From positions 11,470 through 17,125 of the forward strand of contig DCVY01000095.1 of NCBI GenBank assembly GCA_002327945.1: a stretch of 5,656 bases of DNA, written 5' to 3'. The stretch's first letter is position 1; each line of letters starts with the position of its first letter. The position numbers and the translations under genes were made by a program. Origin of the DNA: Acidovorax delafieldii. GTDB lineage: Bacteria > Pseudomonadota > Gammaproteobacteria > Burkholderiales > Burkholderiaceae_C. A model generated the notes under the pieces. The model did not search any database and had not been told where the DNA came from. It saw only the letters and a program-made list of their open reading frames with translations. Shown here in pieces: positions 1 to 5,507 of this stretch.

Positions 1-153
1 GCCCTTACTGCCCGCAAGGAGAAGCAACGCTGCATGGCGCACCGAGCGCGGTGCTGGCGGGTGCATGGCGCTCTCACCCATCAGGCGAACGCCATAGAAA
101 TCATCAAATGTTGATTGCATGCGGTTTGGCAGGGTTTGCCAAGCGGTCCACTG
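1..153 (-). repeat. Copy 1 of a 153-nt structured element, downstream of alr
   Basis: Read on the minus strand (the direction of alr transcription), this segment aligns without gaps to 2841-2993 on the plus strand, with about 130 of 153 positions identical by my hand count. It begins 44 nt after the alr stop codon, and similarity ends abruptly there: nothing between the stop and the element matches the other copy. The far side runs off the window edge, so its true length is unknown. It contains a two-part hairpin at 65-95 (arms ATGGCG/CGCCAT and TCGCC/GGTGA in sense) and a second short GCGC/GCGC hairpin. It has no visible transposase, terminal inverted repeats or target duplication. A dispersed non-coding repeat or 3'-UTR element is the best reading; a family name is not known to me. 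Confidence 0.8.
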
Positions 154-197
154 TTTTGCGGGTAACGCCCTGTGCCGGCGCCGGGCGGCATGGACCG

Positions 198-1304
198 TCA
201 GTCCACCGCCACGGGCACGCGCTGCGCCAGCGCGCACATCAGCTCGTAGCCCACGGTGCCGGCGGCCTGCGCTACCTCGTCGATGGGCAGCACGGCGCCG
301 TTGCGGGCGCGCCCCCACAACGTGACTTCACTGCCGAAACCGGCGTCGACGCCGGCAGCAATGACGGGGCTCAGGTCCACGGTGACCATGTCCATGCTGA
401 CACGTCCCACCAGGCGCGTGCGCACGCCGTTCACCAGCACCGGTGTGCCGGTGTCGCAATGGCGCGGGTAGCCGTCGGCATAGCCACAGGCCGCCACGCC
501 GATGGTGAGCGGCCCCGCGGCCGTGAAACGCGAGCCATAGCCCACGGTATCGCCCGCCTGCAACTGCTGCGTGCCAATGATGCGGGTCGCCAGCGTCATG
601 GTGGGTTGCAGGTCCCAGTGGCCGGCGCCGTGGACCGGAAAATCGGGTGTGCTGCCGTACAGCACGATGCCTGCGCGCACCCAGTCGCCCCGCACCTGGG
701 CGTCGCTGGCGAAACGCAGCGTGGCTGCACTGTTGCAGACGCTGCGCTCGCCGGGCAGATCCTCCGTGGCCGCATTGAATGCGGCCATCTGGTGCGCAAC
801 GCCGCGCGTTCCATCGGCATCGCTGAAATGGGTCATGAACGAGATTTCGTCCACCTGCGGCAGCGCGTTCAGGCGCGCCCAGGCGCTGCGGTAGCGCTGC
901 GGCGTGAACCCCAAACGGTTCATGCCCGAGTTCAGCTTGAGGAACACGCGGTGCGGCACCTGGGTCTTGTGGGCGGCCAGCATGTCGATCTGCTCATCGC
1001 AGTGCACAACATGCCATAACGCGAGGCGCGAGCACAGCTCCAGATCGCGCGGCTCAAACACACCCTCCAGCAGCAGGATGGGGCCACGCCAGCCCAGGTT
1101 GCGCACGCGCTGCGCCTCGACCAGGTCCAGCAGCGCAAAACCATCGGCGGCACGCAAGCCCTCGAAGGCCCGCTCAATGCCATGCCCATAGGCATTGGCC
1201 TTGACCACGGCCCAGGTTTTGGCATCGGGCACAGCCTGTTGCACGCGCTCCAGGTTGTGGTGCAGGGCAGAGGTATGGATGGTGGCGTGGATCGGGCGCG
1301 GCAT
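198..1304 (-). CDS. alr: Alanine racemase, PLP-dependent
   Basis: Interconverts L- and D-alanine in the cytoplasm, supplying D-alanine for peptidoglycan. The 368-residue product has the usual family length and fold order. The N-terminal PLP barrel carries [10 protein letters not shown] with the Schiff-base lysine K35. K123 and R130, in [10 protein letters not shown], match the carbamylated lysine and PLP-contacting arginine of the family. The catalytic tyrosine Y256 lies in VGYGSRF, and SMDM (303-306) plus the C-terminal GYE close the active site. I chose ATG 1304 because the product then starts at [11 protein letters not shown], the normal N-terminus of related racemases. Upstream in-frame starts (ATG 1328, TTG 1352) would add 8 or 16 residues outside the conserved fold. 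No clear Shine-Dalgarno precedes any of the three. It is divergent from lplT and followed by the repeated element. It could equally be named dadX, but no dadA lies adjacent, so a biosynthetic Alr is the simpler inference. Confidence 0.96.
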   Translation of the reverse strand: MPRPIHATIHTSALHHNLERVQQAVPDAKTWAVVKANAYGHGIERAFEGLRAADGFALLDLVEAQRVRNLGWRGPILLLEGVFEPRDLELCSRLALWHVVHCDEQIDMLAAHKTQVPHRVFLKLNSGMNRLGFTPQRYRSAWARLNALPQVDEISFMTHFSDADGTRGVAHQMAAFNAATEDLPGERSVCNSAATLRFASDAQVRGDWVRAGIVLYGSTPDFPVHGAGHWDLQPTMTLATRIIGTQQLQAGDTVGYGSRFTAAGPLTIGVAACGYADGYPRHCDTGTPVLVNGVRTRLVGRVSMDMVTVDLSPVIAAGVDAGFGSEVTLWGRARNGAVLPIDEVAQAAGTVGYELMCALAQRVPVAVD

Positions 1305-1493
1305 GAGAATGGTGGGGGCAACAAGCATGGGATTCTGGCACTGCGGGCGCAAGAGCCTGTTGGCGATCTCTCAGGCGACTCCTGGGAGATCGTCAACAGC
1401 CGATCCAAGCGCGTGATATAACCGCCAGTCACCTGTACGCGGCCTCCCAATTTAATCGGGCATCAGCCTCACTGATACCCCTCCAGCCATTCG
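1305..1493. promoter_or_regulatory. Divergent alr-lplT intergenic region
   Basis: This 189-bp gap lies between the divergent starts of alr and lplT, so promoters for both should lie here or just inside the genes. A TATAAC hexamer at 1417-1422 is a possible -10 box for lplT, but the sequence 16-18 bp upstream (around CAACAG) is a poor -35. For alr no good sigma-70 pair stands out. The strongest structure is the hairpin at 1357-1399, whose right arm would overlap the -35 zone of that lplT candidate. The frame of lplT is closed upstream by a TGA at 1473-1475. Confidence 0.5.
1357..1399. other. 43-bp near-perfect inverted repeat (19-bp stem, 5-nt loop)
   Basis: Arms 1357-1375 and 1381-1399 pair over 19 positions around the loop CGACT (1376-1380). 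Seventeen pairs are Watson-Crick. The other two, G1363/T1393 and T1371/G1385, are G-U wobbles in plus-strand RNA but A-C mismatches in minus-strand RNA. Core arm sequences are CGATCTC and GAGATCG. No T-tract follows on either strand, so it is not a standard intrinsic terminator. It could be an operator, a leader structure for lplT, or a relic of a mobile palindrome. Confidence 0.8.
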
Positions 1494-2798
1494 ATGAAGC
1501 GCGGTTTCTACACCATCATGTCGGCGCAGTTTTTCAGCTCGCTCGCCGACAACGCACTCTTCGTGGCGGCCGTGGAATTGCTGCGCACCAGCGGTGCCCC
1601 CGAATGGCAGCGCGCGGCACTGGTGCCCATGTTTGCCCTGTTCTATGTGGTGTTGGCGCCCTTCGTGGGCGCGTTTGCCGATGCCTTGCCCAAGGGCCGG
1701 GTGATGTTTGTCAGCAATGCCATCAAGATCGTGGGCTGCCTGATGATGCTGTTTGACTCGCACCCCCTGATTGCCTACGCCGTGGTGGGGCTGGGTGCGG
1801 CGGCCTATTCGCCGGCCAAGTACGGCATCCTCACCGAATTACTGCCGGCATCCCAGCTCGTCAAGGCCAACGGCTGGATCGAGGGGCTGACCATTGCCTC
1901 CATCATCCTCGGGGTGCTGCTGGGCGGACAGCTCGTGGGGCAGCATCTGTCGGCAGCGCTGCTGTCCATCGACATTCCCATGATCGCTACCGGTGTGGAT
2001 ACCGCCGCCGAGTCGGCCATTGCCGCGCTGATCCTGGTGTATGCCCTGGCCGCCTGGTTCAACACGCGCATCCCCCACACCGGCGTAGAAATGCGCCCGC
2101 TGCGCCAGCACCCGCAACGCAGCATCCTGTCCAGCACGCTGGCCCTGCTGCCCGACTTCTGGGCCTGCAACAGCCGCCTGTGGCGCGACAAGCTGGGGCA
2201 GATTTCCCTCTCGACCACCACCCTGTTCTGGGGCGCAGGGGGCAACCTCAAGTTCATCGTGCTGGCCTGGGCCGGCGTGGCCCTGGGCTACAACACCACG
2301 CAGGCGTCTGCGTTGACCGGCGTGGTGGCCATCGGCACCGCCGTGGGCGCCGTGACGGCATCAATGCGCATGCGCCTGGACATGGCCACCCGCGTGATTC
2401 CGCTGGGCATCACCATGGGGCTGCTGCTGATCCTGATGGTGTTCATCGGCAACATCTGGGTGGCCATTCCGTTCCTGATCCTGCTGGGCGGGCTGGGCGG
2501 CTTTATGGTGGTGCCCATGAACGCCCTGCTGCAGCACCGGGGGCACAACCTGATGGGCGCAGGGCGATCGATTGCGGTGCAAAACTTCAACGAGCAGGCC
2601 TGCATCCTGGGCCTGGGCGCTTTCTACAGCCTGTCGCTCAAGCTGGGGTTGTCGGTCTTCGGTGCCATCATTGTGTTTGGCGTGGTGGTGGCCGGCATCA
2701 TGCTGGTCATCCAGCGCTGGCATGCGCGCAACTGCCTCAACCACTGCGAGGAACTGGACCACCTGCTGCACATTGCGCGGCAGGACATGCACCATTGA
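1494..2798 (+). CDS. lplT: Lysophospholipid transporter, MFS family
   Basis: An inner-membrane MFS carrier; characterised LplT proteins flip lysophospholipids, chiefly lysophosphatidylethanolamine, from the outer to the inner leaflet for re-acylation. The 434-residue product has about 12 hydrophobic segments and the LplT-type motifs: SLADNAL (16-22), YSPAKYGIL (105-113), FWGAG (245-249), VPMNALLQHRG (340-350) and AVQNFNE (361-367). It is longer than E. coli LplT (just under 400 residues as I recall), mainly from a stretch around residues 150-173 between the fifth and sixth helices and a charged tail after about 408. ATG 1494 is supported by an in-frame stop shortly upstream and by the MKRGFYTIM start typical of relatives; ATG 1518 is a less likely alternative. 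No strong ribosome site is visible. The E. coli partner aas is not in this window. It is divergent from alr and followed by the second copy of the repeat. Confidence 0.94.
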   Translation: MKRGFYTIMSAQFFSSLADNALFVAAVELLRTSGAPEWQRAALVPMFALFYVVLAPFVGAFADALPKGRVMFVSNAIKIVGCLMMLFDSHPLIAYAVVGLGAAAYSPAKYGILTELLPASQLVKANGWIEGLTIASIILGVLLGGQLVGQHLSAALLSIDIPMIATGVDTAAESAIAALILVYALAAWFNTRIPHTGVEMRPLRQHPQRSILSSTLALLPDFWACNSRLWRDKLGQISLSTTTLFWGAGGNLKFIVLAWAGVALGYNTTQASALTGVVAIGTAVGAVTASMRMRLDMATRVIPLGITMGLLLILMVFIGNIWVAIPFLILLGGLGGFMVVPMNALLQHRGHNLMGAGRSIAVQNFNEQACILGLGAFYSLSLKLGLSVFGAIIVFGVVVAGIMLVIQRWHARNCLNHCEELDHLLHIARQDMHH

Positions 2799-2824
2799 CG
2801 CTATTTATTCGATAGCCAATAGCG
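2799..2824 (+). other. AT-rich stem-loop directly after lplT
   Basis: Starting at the base after the lplT stop, CGCTATT (2799-2805) and AATAGCG (2818-2824) form a perfect 7-bp inverted repeat. A competing pair, GCTAT (2800-2804) with ATAGC (2812-2816), shares the left arm, so only one can form at a time. No T-run follows, so this is at best an imperfect terminator or an mRNA 3'-end structure. It has no counterpart after alr. Confidence 0.4.
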
Positions 2825-2840
2825 ACCAACCTGGAACCGG

Positions 2841-2993
2841 CAGTTGACCGCTTTGCACCCCTTGCCAGGCCGCATGCAATCAAGCGCTGCCGGTTTCTAT
2901 GGCGTTCACCGCCTGGGTGAGAGCGCCATGCACCCGCCAGCACCGCGCTCAGGGCGCCATGCAGCGTTGCGCCTCCTTGCGGGCAGTACGGGC
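2841..2993 (+). repeat. Copy 2 of the 153-nt structured element, downstream of lplT
   Basis: Plus-strand partner of the element at 1-153, lying 42 nt after the lplT stop and read in the same sense as lplT. Long blocks are identical between copies, including TTTCTATGGCGTTC and a 36-nt run ending near 2950. Hairpin A spans 2899-2929: ATGGCG pairs with CGCCAT, then TCACC (2906-2910) pairs with GGTGA (2916-2920) around loop GCCTG. Hairpin B is GCGC 2945-2948 with GCGC 2954-2957. The 10-mer GCGCCATGCA occurs twice (2923-2932, 2954-2963), so ATGGCG has two possible partners and the RNA could switch. The 3' end merges into a 9-bp tandem repeat. Confidence 0.82.
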
Positions 2994-3016
2994 AGTACGG
3001 GCAGTACGGGCAGCAG
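2981..3016. repeat. 9-bp tandem repeat (GGGCAGTAC), 3 copies plus one degenerate
   Basis: Perfect units occupy 2981-2989, 2990-2998 and 2999-3007, followed by GGGCAGCAG at 3008-3016. The first unit is the end of the 153-nt element. Copy 1 has GGGCAGTAA there and then GGGC at the window edge, so the array may be an expansion at the element's border. The unit length is a multiple of three and keeps reading frames open. The copy number is likely to vary between strains. Confidence 0.85.
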
Positions 3017-3148
3017 CCCGCAGCGCCGTCTCGCCTTGCAGGGCGCAGGTGCTGTTGGAGCCGCAGCGCTCAGCCTTGCCCGGCACCCCGATCACGGCAC
3101 CGGCAGACGCATCCAACCGCCATTTCTAAAGCACTTGACGTTTATTTG
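3017..3148. other. Region without a convincing gene, upstream of the EamA gene
   Basis: Together with the repeat, this completes a 350-bp gap between lplT and the transporter gene. It holds no clear terminator, RNA gene or promoter. TTGACG at 3135-3140 resembles a -35 box but lies too close to the transporter start to drive it in that direction. A minus-strand frame (TTG 3116 to TGA 2949, 55 codons) is open with G/C at about 28 of 33 third positions outside the tandem repeat, which is coding-like, but I recognise no family. A plus-strand frame (ATG 2899 to TAA 3129) is also open, but its counterpart in copy 1 of the repeat stops after four codons. Confidence 0.5.
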
Positions 3149-4039
3149 ATGCCCCATCTGCTTCCCATCCTGGCCCTGGTGCTCAACGCCTTTGTGTGGG
3201 GCGTTTCATGGTGGCCTTTCAGGCAGCTGCACGCGGCCGGGCTGCACCCGCTGTGGGCCACAGCGCTGATGTACGCACTGGCGCTGGCCTGCCTGCTGCT
3301 GGCCCGGCCGCAGGCACTGCGCAGCGCGCAGCAGCACCCGGCCCTGTGGCTGCTGGCGCTGAGTTCGGCCCTGACCAACGTGGCCTTCAACTGGGCCGTG
3401 ACGGTGGGTGATGTGGTGCGCGTGGTGCTGCTGTTCTATCTCATGCCCGCCTGGTCGGTGCTGCTGGCCTGGAAAATGCTGGGCGAACGCCCCACGGGCA
3501 TGGCGCTGGTGCGGCTGCTGCTGGCCTTTGCAGGCATTGCGCTGGTGCTGGTGCCCGCCGACGCCACGTGGACCCGGCTGGCGGCCCGCCTCTCGGGCGC
3601 CGACCTGCTGGCCCTGGCGGGCGGCTTTTGCTTTGCACTCACCAACGTCACGCTGCGGCAGCTGCACGCGGTGCCCGGCGATGCGCGCATGCTGGCCATG
3701 TTTGGCGGTGGCGCCCTGCTGGCCGGCCTCAGTGCCGCGCTGGGGCTGGCGGCAGGGGCCGTGCCTGCTCCGCCCGCCTTGGCACAGGCCTGGGTCCCTC
3801 TGGCCCTGGCGCTGTCGCTGGCCTTTTTGCTGAGCAACTACGCCCTGCAGTATGGCGCCGCCCGGCTGGCGGCGGGCACCACGGCCCTGGTGATGCTGTC
3901 GGAGGTGGTGTTTGCCAGCGTGTCGTCGGCCCTGCTCACCTCGGCCCTGCTCGCGCCGCACACCTTGCTGGGCGGGGCACTGATCATGCTGGCGGCGCTG
4001 CTGGCCGTGCTGCCGCAGCAGCGCCACGCCAGCGTCTGA
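3149..4039 (+). CDS. EamA/DMT-superfamily transporter
   Basis: An inner-membrane drug/metabolite transporter with two EamA-type halves. The 296-residue product shows ten hydrophobic segments, roughly at 5-22, 33-52, 65-83, 87-107, 117-135, 150-170, 182-203, 212-236, 241-266 and 272-289. The first half has the N-terminal NAFVWGVSWW stretch and LGERPT after helix 4. The second half has the matching YGAARLAAGTTALVMLSEVV stretch before its last helices. The family exports or imports amino acids, their analogues or other small metabolites, and sequence alone does not fix the substrate. The start is ATG 3149; a TTG directly before it (3146) would add one residue. No Shine-Dalgarno is visible. The peroxidase gene follows on the same strand after a gap of about 100 bp, so co-transcription is possible but unproven. 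Confidence 0.92.
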   Translation: MPHLLPILALVLNAFVWGVSWWPFRQLHAAGLHPLWATALMYALALACLLLARPQALRSAQQHPALWLLALSSALTNVAFNWAVTVGDVVRVVLLFYLMPAWSVLLAWKMLGERPTGMALVRLLLAFAGIALVLVPADATWTRLAARLSGADLLALAGGFCFALTNVTLRQLHAVPGDARMLAMFGGGALLAGLSAALGLAAGAVPAPPALAQAWVPLALALSLAFLLSNYALQYGAARLAAGTTALVMLSEVVFASVSSALLTSALLAPHTLLGGALIMLAALLAVLPQQRHASV

Positions 4040-4126
4040 GAACAGGTTCACAATCTGGCACCCAAAACAGCGCTGCAACGCCCTCAGCGCCCGCTGCCCA
4101 GAGTCGCTACCATGGCCACCTGCCCC

Positions 4127-4132
4127 AAGGAG
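4127..4132 (+). promoter_or_regulatory. Ribosome binding site of the peroxidase gene
   Basis: AAGGAG sits 6 nt upstream of ATG 4139, a strong Shine-Dalgarno at good spacing. It decides the start against ATG 4112, which would place this site inside the coding region and add nine residues absent from the family fold. Confidence 0.85.
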
Positions 4133-4138
4133 TTGCCC

Positions 4139-4633
4139 ATGTCCAGCATTTATGACCTCGAAGCCCAGCCCATGGGCGGGCCGGCCGTGCCGCTGCGGCA
4201 GTTCCAGGGCAAGGTTTTGCTGATCGTCAACACGGCCAGCGCCTGCGGCTTCACGCCGCAGTTTGGCGGGCTGGAGGAACTGCACAAGCAGTACGGCGAC
4301 AAGGGCCTGGTGGTGCTGGGTTTCCCGTGCAACCAGTTCGGCCACCAGGACCCCGGCAGCAACGACGCGATCGCCAGCTTCTGCCAGCGCAACTATGGCG
4401 TGAGCTTTCCGATGATGGCCAAGATCGAGGTGAACGGCGCCAATGCCTCGCCCCTGTACCAGTGGCTCACGGCCGAGGCCCCCGGCCTGCTGGGCAGCAA
4501 GGCCATCAAGTGGAACTTCACCAAGTTTCTCGTGGGCAGGGACGGGCGCGTGATTCGCCGCTATGCGCCGCAGGATGCGCCGAAAAATCTGGCAGCGGAC
4601 ATTGAGGCGGCGCTGACCGCCCCTGCCGCCTGA
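4139..4633 (+). CDS. Glutathione peroxidase family protein (Cys type)
   Basis: Reduces hydrogen peroxide and organic hydroperoxides, probably in the cytoplasm since no signal peptide is seen. The 164-residue product matches the usual bacterial length. Signature NTASACGFTPQ holds the peroxidatic cysteine C36 in the selenocysteine position. GFPCNQFGHQDPG (61-73) holds the catalytic glutamine Q70, and KWNFTKFLV (124-132) holds W125 and N126, so the Cys-Gln-Trp-Asn tetrad is complete. C82 (in ASFC) corresponds to the resolving cysteine of thioredoxin-dependent members, and C64 is also present. By family knowledge, Cys-type enzymes with a resolving cysteine usually draw electrons from thioredoxin rather than glutathione, so the name may mislead; that is inference here. 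E. coli BtuE is a homologue. The 3' end is 10 bp from the convergent proQ-like gene. Confidence 0.95.
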   Translation: MSSIYDLEAQPMGGPAVPLRQFQGKVLLIVNTASACGFTPQFGGLEELHKQYGDKGLVVLGFPCNQFGHQDPGSNDAIASFCQRNYGVSFPMMAKIEVNGANASPLYQWLTAEAPGLLGSKAIKWNFTKFLVGRDGRVIRRYAPQDAPKNLAADIEAALTAPAA

Positions 4634-4649
4634 AAAGCGGCTATCAGGC
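4628..4649. other. Inverted repeat spanning two convergent stop codons
   Basis: GCCTGA (4628-4633) and TCAGGC (4644-4649) are exact reverse complements 10 nt apart. Each arm contains the TGA stop of one gene: peroxidase on plus, ProQ-like on minus. An overlapping pair, GCCGC (4625-4629) with GCGGC (4637-4641), gives an alternative hairpin. No T-tract is present on either side, so any terminator role is weak, and transcripts from both sides probably overlap. Confidence 0.5.
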
Positions 4650-5507
4650 CGTGGCGGCGGGTGGGCGCTGGCGGCGCGCACGCTCCAGCATCTGCCCGGT
4701 CTGGCGCGGGTCCATGCCGTACATGTCGGCAAAGGCGTCGAGCGTCTGGCCACTGGCTTCAAACGCACGCATCAGGGCCTCGTCCTTGGCATTGCGGGCT
4801 GCCCATTCGGCAAAGGCTTCTTGCAAGATGGCATTGGCCGCTTCGTCGCGGCCGGTGACCAGCTCGGTGTAGGCCTCGCGCGTGAGGCCCGAGGCCTCAA
4901 AGGCCTGGATCATGCGCTTGCGCAGCTTGGGCAATACATCCTCGCCCGCACGGGCCTTGCGGCGGCGAAACACTTCCAGCAGCGCATGGTGCACATGCTC
5001 GGGTGCCATGTCCTCGACGGGCTGGCCCGCGAGGTCGTGGCGCTTTTCACCGGCAGCCACGCTTTGCAGGTAGCGGGTGGAACGGGTGTGGATGCCCAGC
5101 GCCGCCTTGAGCGCATCGCGCTCGAACAACTCGGGATGGGCCTCCAGCAGATCCTGAAAAATGCCGCGCTTGAGCGGCAAAAACACCGCACCAAACAGAT
5201 GCGGATAAAGCCCCGCCAGCTGCTCCAGCGCCGGGTGGGTGCGTGGGAGCGTGCGCGACGGCGCCAGCTGGTCTGCCGGGGCCTGGCCCTCGGCACGGGC
5301 GCGATCGCGGCCGTTATTGCGGCCGCCGCGCCCACCCCGGGGTGGCCGATCGCCGCGCGGGGAATCCGCAGTGGTGGTTGCCTCAGCAGTAGCTACCGGA
5401 GCGCGGTTGCCAGTCTCGGGCTGCTGCAATGCCTGTGCGCTGGCAGCGGCTACCGGGGCGGCGGCGGGCGCCGCTGTGGGTTCTTGTTCTGGCACGTGGT
5501 CGGTCAT
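4644..5507 (-). CDS. proQ: ProQ/FinO-family RNA-binding protein
   Basis: Likely a cytoplasmic RNA chaperone binding structured sRNAs and mRNA 3' ends, as ProQ/FinO proteins do. The 287-residue product has three parts. Residues 1-90 are low complexity: Ala/Pro/Thr-rich, then an Arg/Gly stretch with PPRGGRGGRNNGRDR. Residues 91-190 form the ProQ/FinO domain, with the family pattern PLKRGIFQDLLE (111-122), ALGIHTRSTRYL (136-147) and GEKRHDLAG (153-161). Residues 190-287 are a helical, charged extension in which AFEASG occurs twice (202-207 and 248-253). E. coli ProQ has the domain first and then a linker and a Tudor-like end, so this architecture differs and orthology is not certain; the symbol is used for the family. 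ATG 5507 is the only plausible start, with no good Shine-Dalgarno. Confidence 0.9.
   Translation of the reverse strand: MTDHVPEQEPTAAPAAAPVAAASAQALQQPETGNRAPVATAEATTTADSPRGDRPPRGGRGGRNNGRDRARAEGQAPADQLAPSRTLPRTHPALEQLAGLYPHLFGAVFLPLKRGIFQDLLEAHPELFERDALKAALGIHTRSTRYLQSVAAGEKRHDLAGQPVEDMAPEHVHHALLEVFRRRKARAGEDVLPKLRKRMIQAFEASGLTREAYTELVTGRDEAANAILQEAFAEWAARNAKDEALMRAFEASGQTLDAFADMYGMDPRQTGQMLERARRQRPPAATA

Noticed and set aside
166..187. Terminator after alr (CGCCC/GGGCG with the palindrome CCGGCGCCGG)
   Set aside because: The arms pair, but no T-tract follows in the alr direction, and GC-rich palindromes of this size are common at this base composition.
51..1019. 322-codon plus-strand open frame opposite alr
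   Set aside because: It lies antisense to a clear alanine racemase, and its His/Arg/Ala-rich product has no domain pattern. It is a mirror of high-GC codon use in alr.
1357..1399. Intrinsic terminator between alr and lplT
   Set aside because: The stem is strong, but no T-tract follows on either strand, and the two genes diverge from this region so no terminator is expected.
1..2993. Composite transposon with alr-lplT as cargo
   Set aside because: The flanking copies contain no transposase, no terminal inverted repeats and no target duplications, and the cargo is ordinary housekeeping genes.
2899..3129. 76-codon plus-strand ORF starting inside the repeat
   Set aside because: In the other copy of the repeat the equivalent ATG frame meets TGA after four codons, and the product is Arg/Ala-rich low complexity. 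No ribosome site is visible.
3206..4768. 520-codon minus-strand open frame across the EamA and peroxidase genes
   Set aside because: It is antisense to two well-supported genes and overlaps the end of the ProQ-like gene. Its Gln/His/Arg/Gly-rich product is typical of an antisense shadow.
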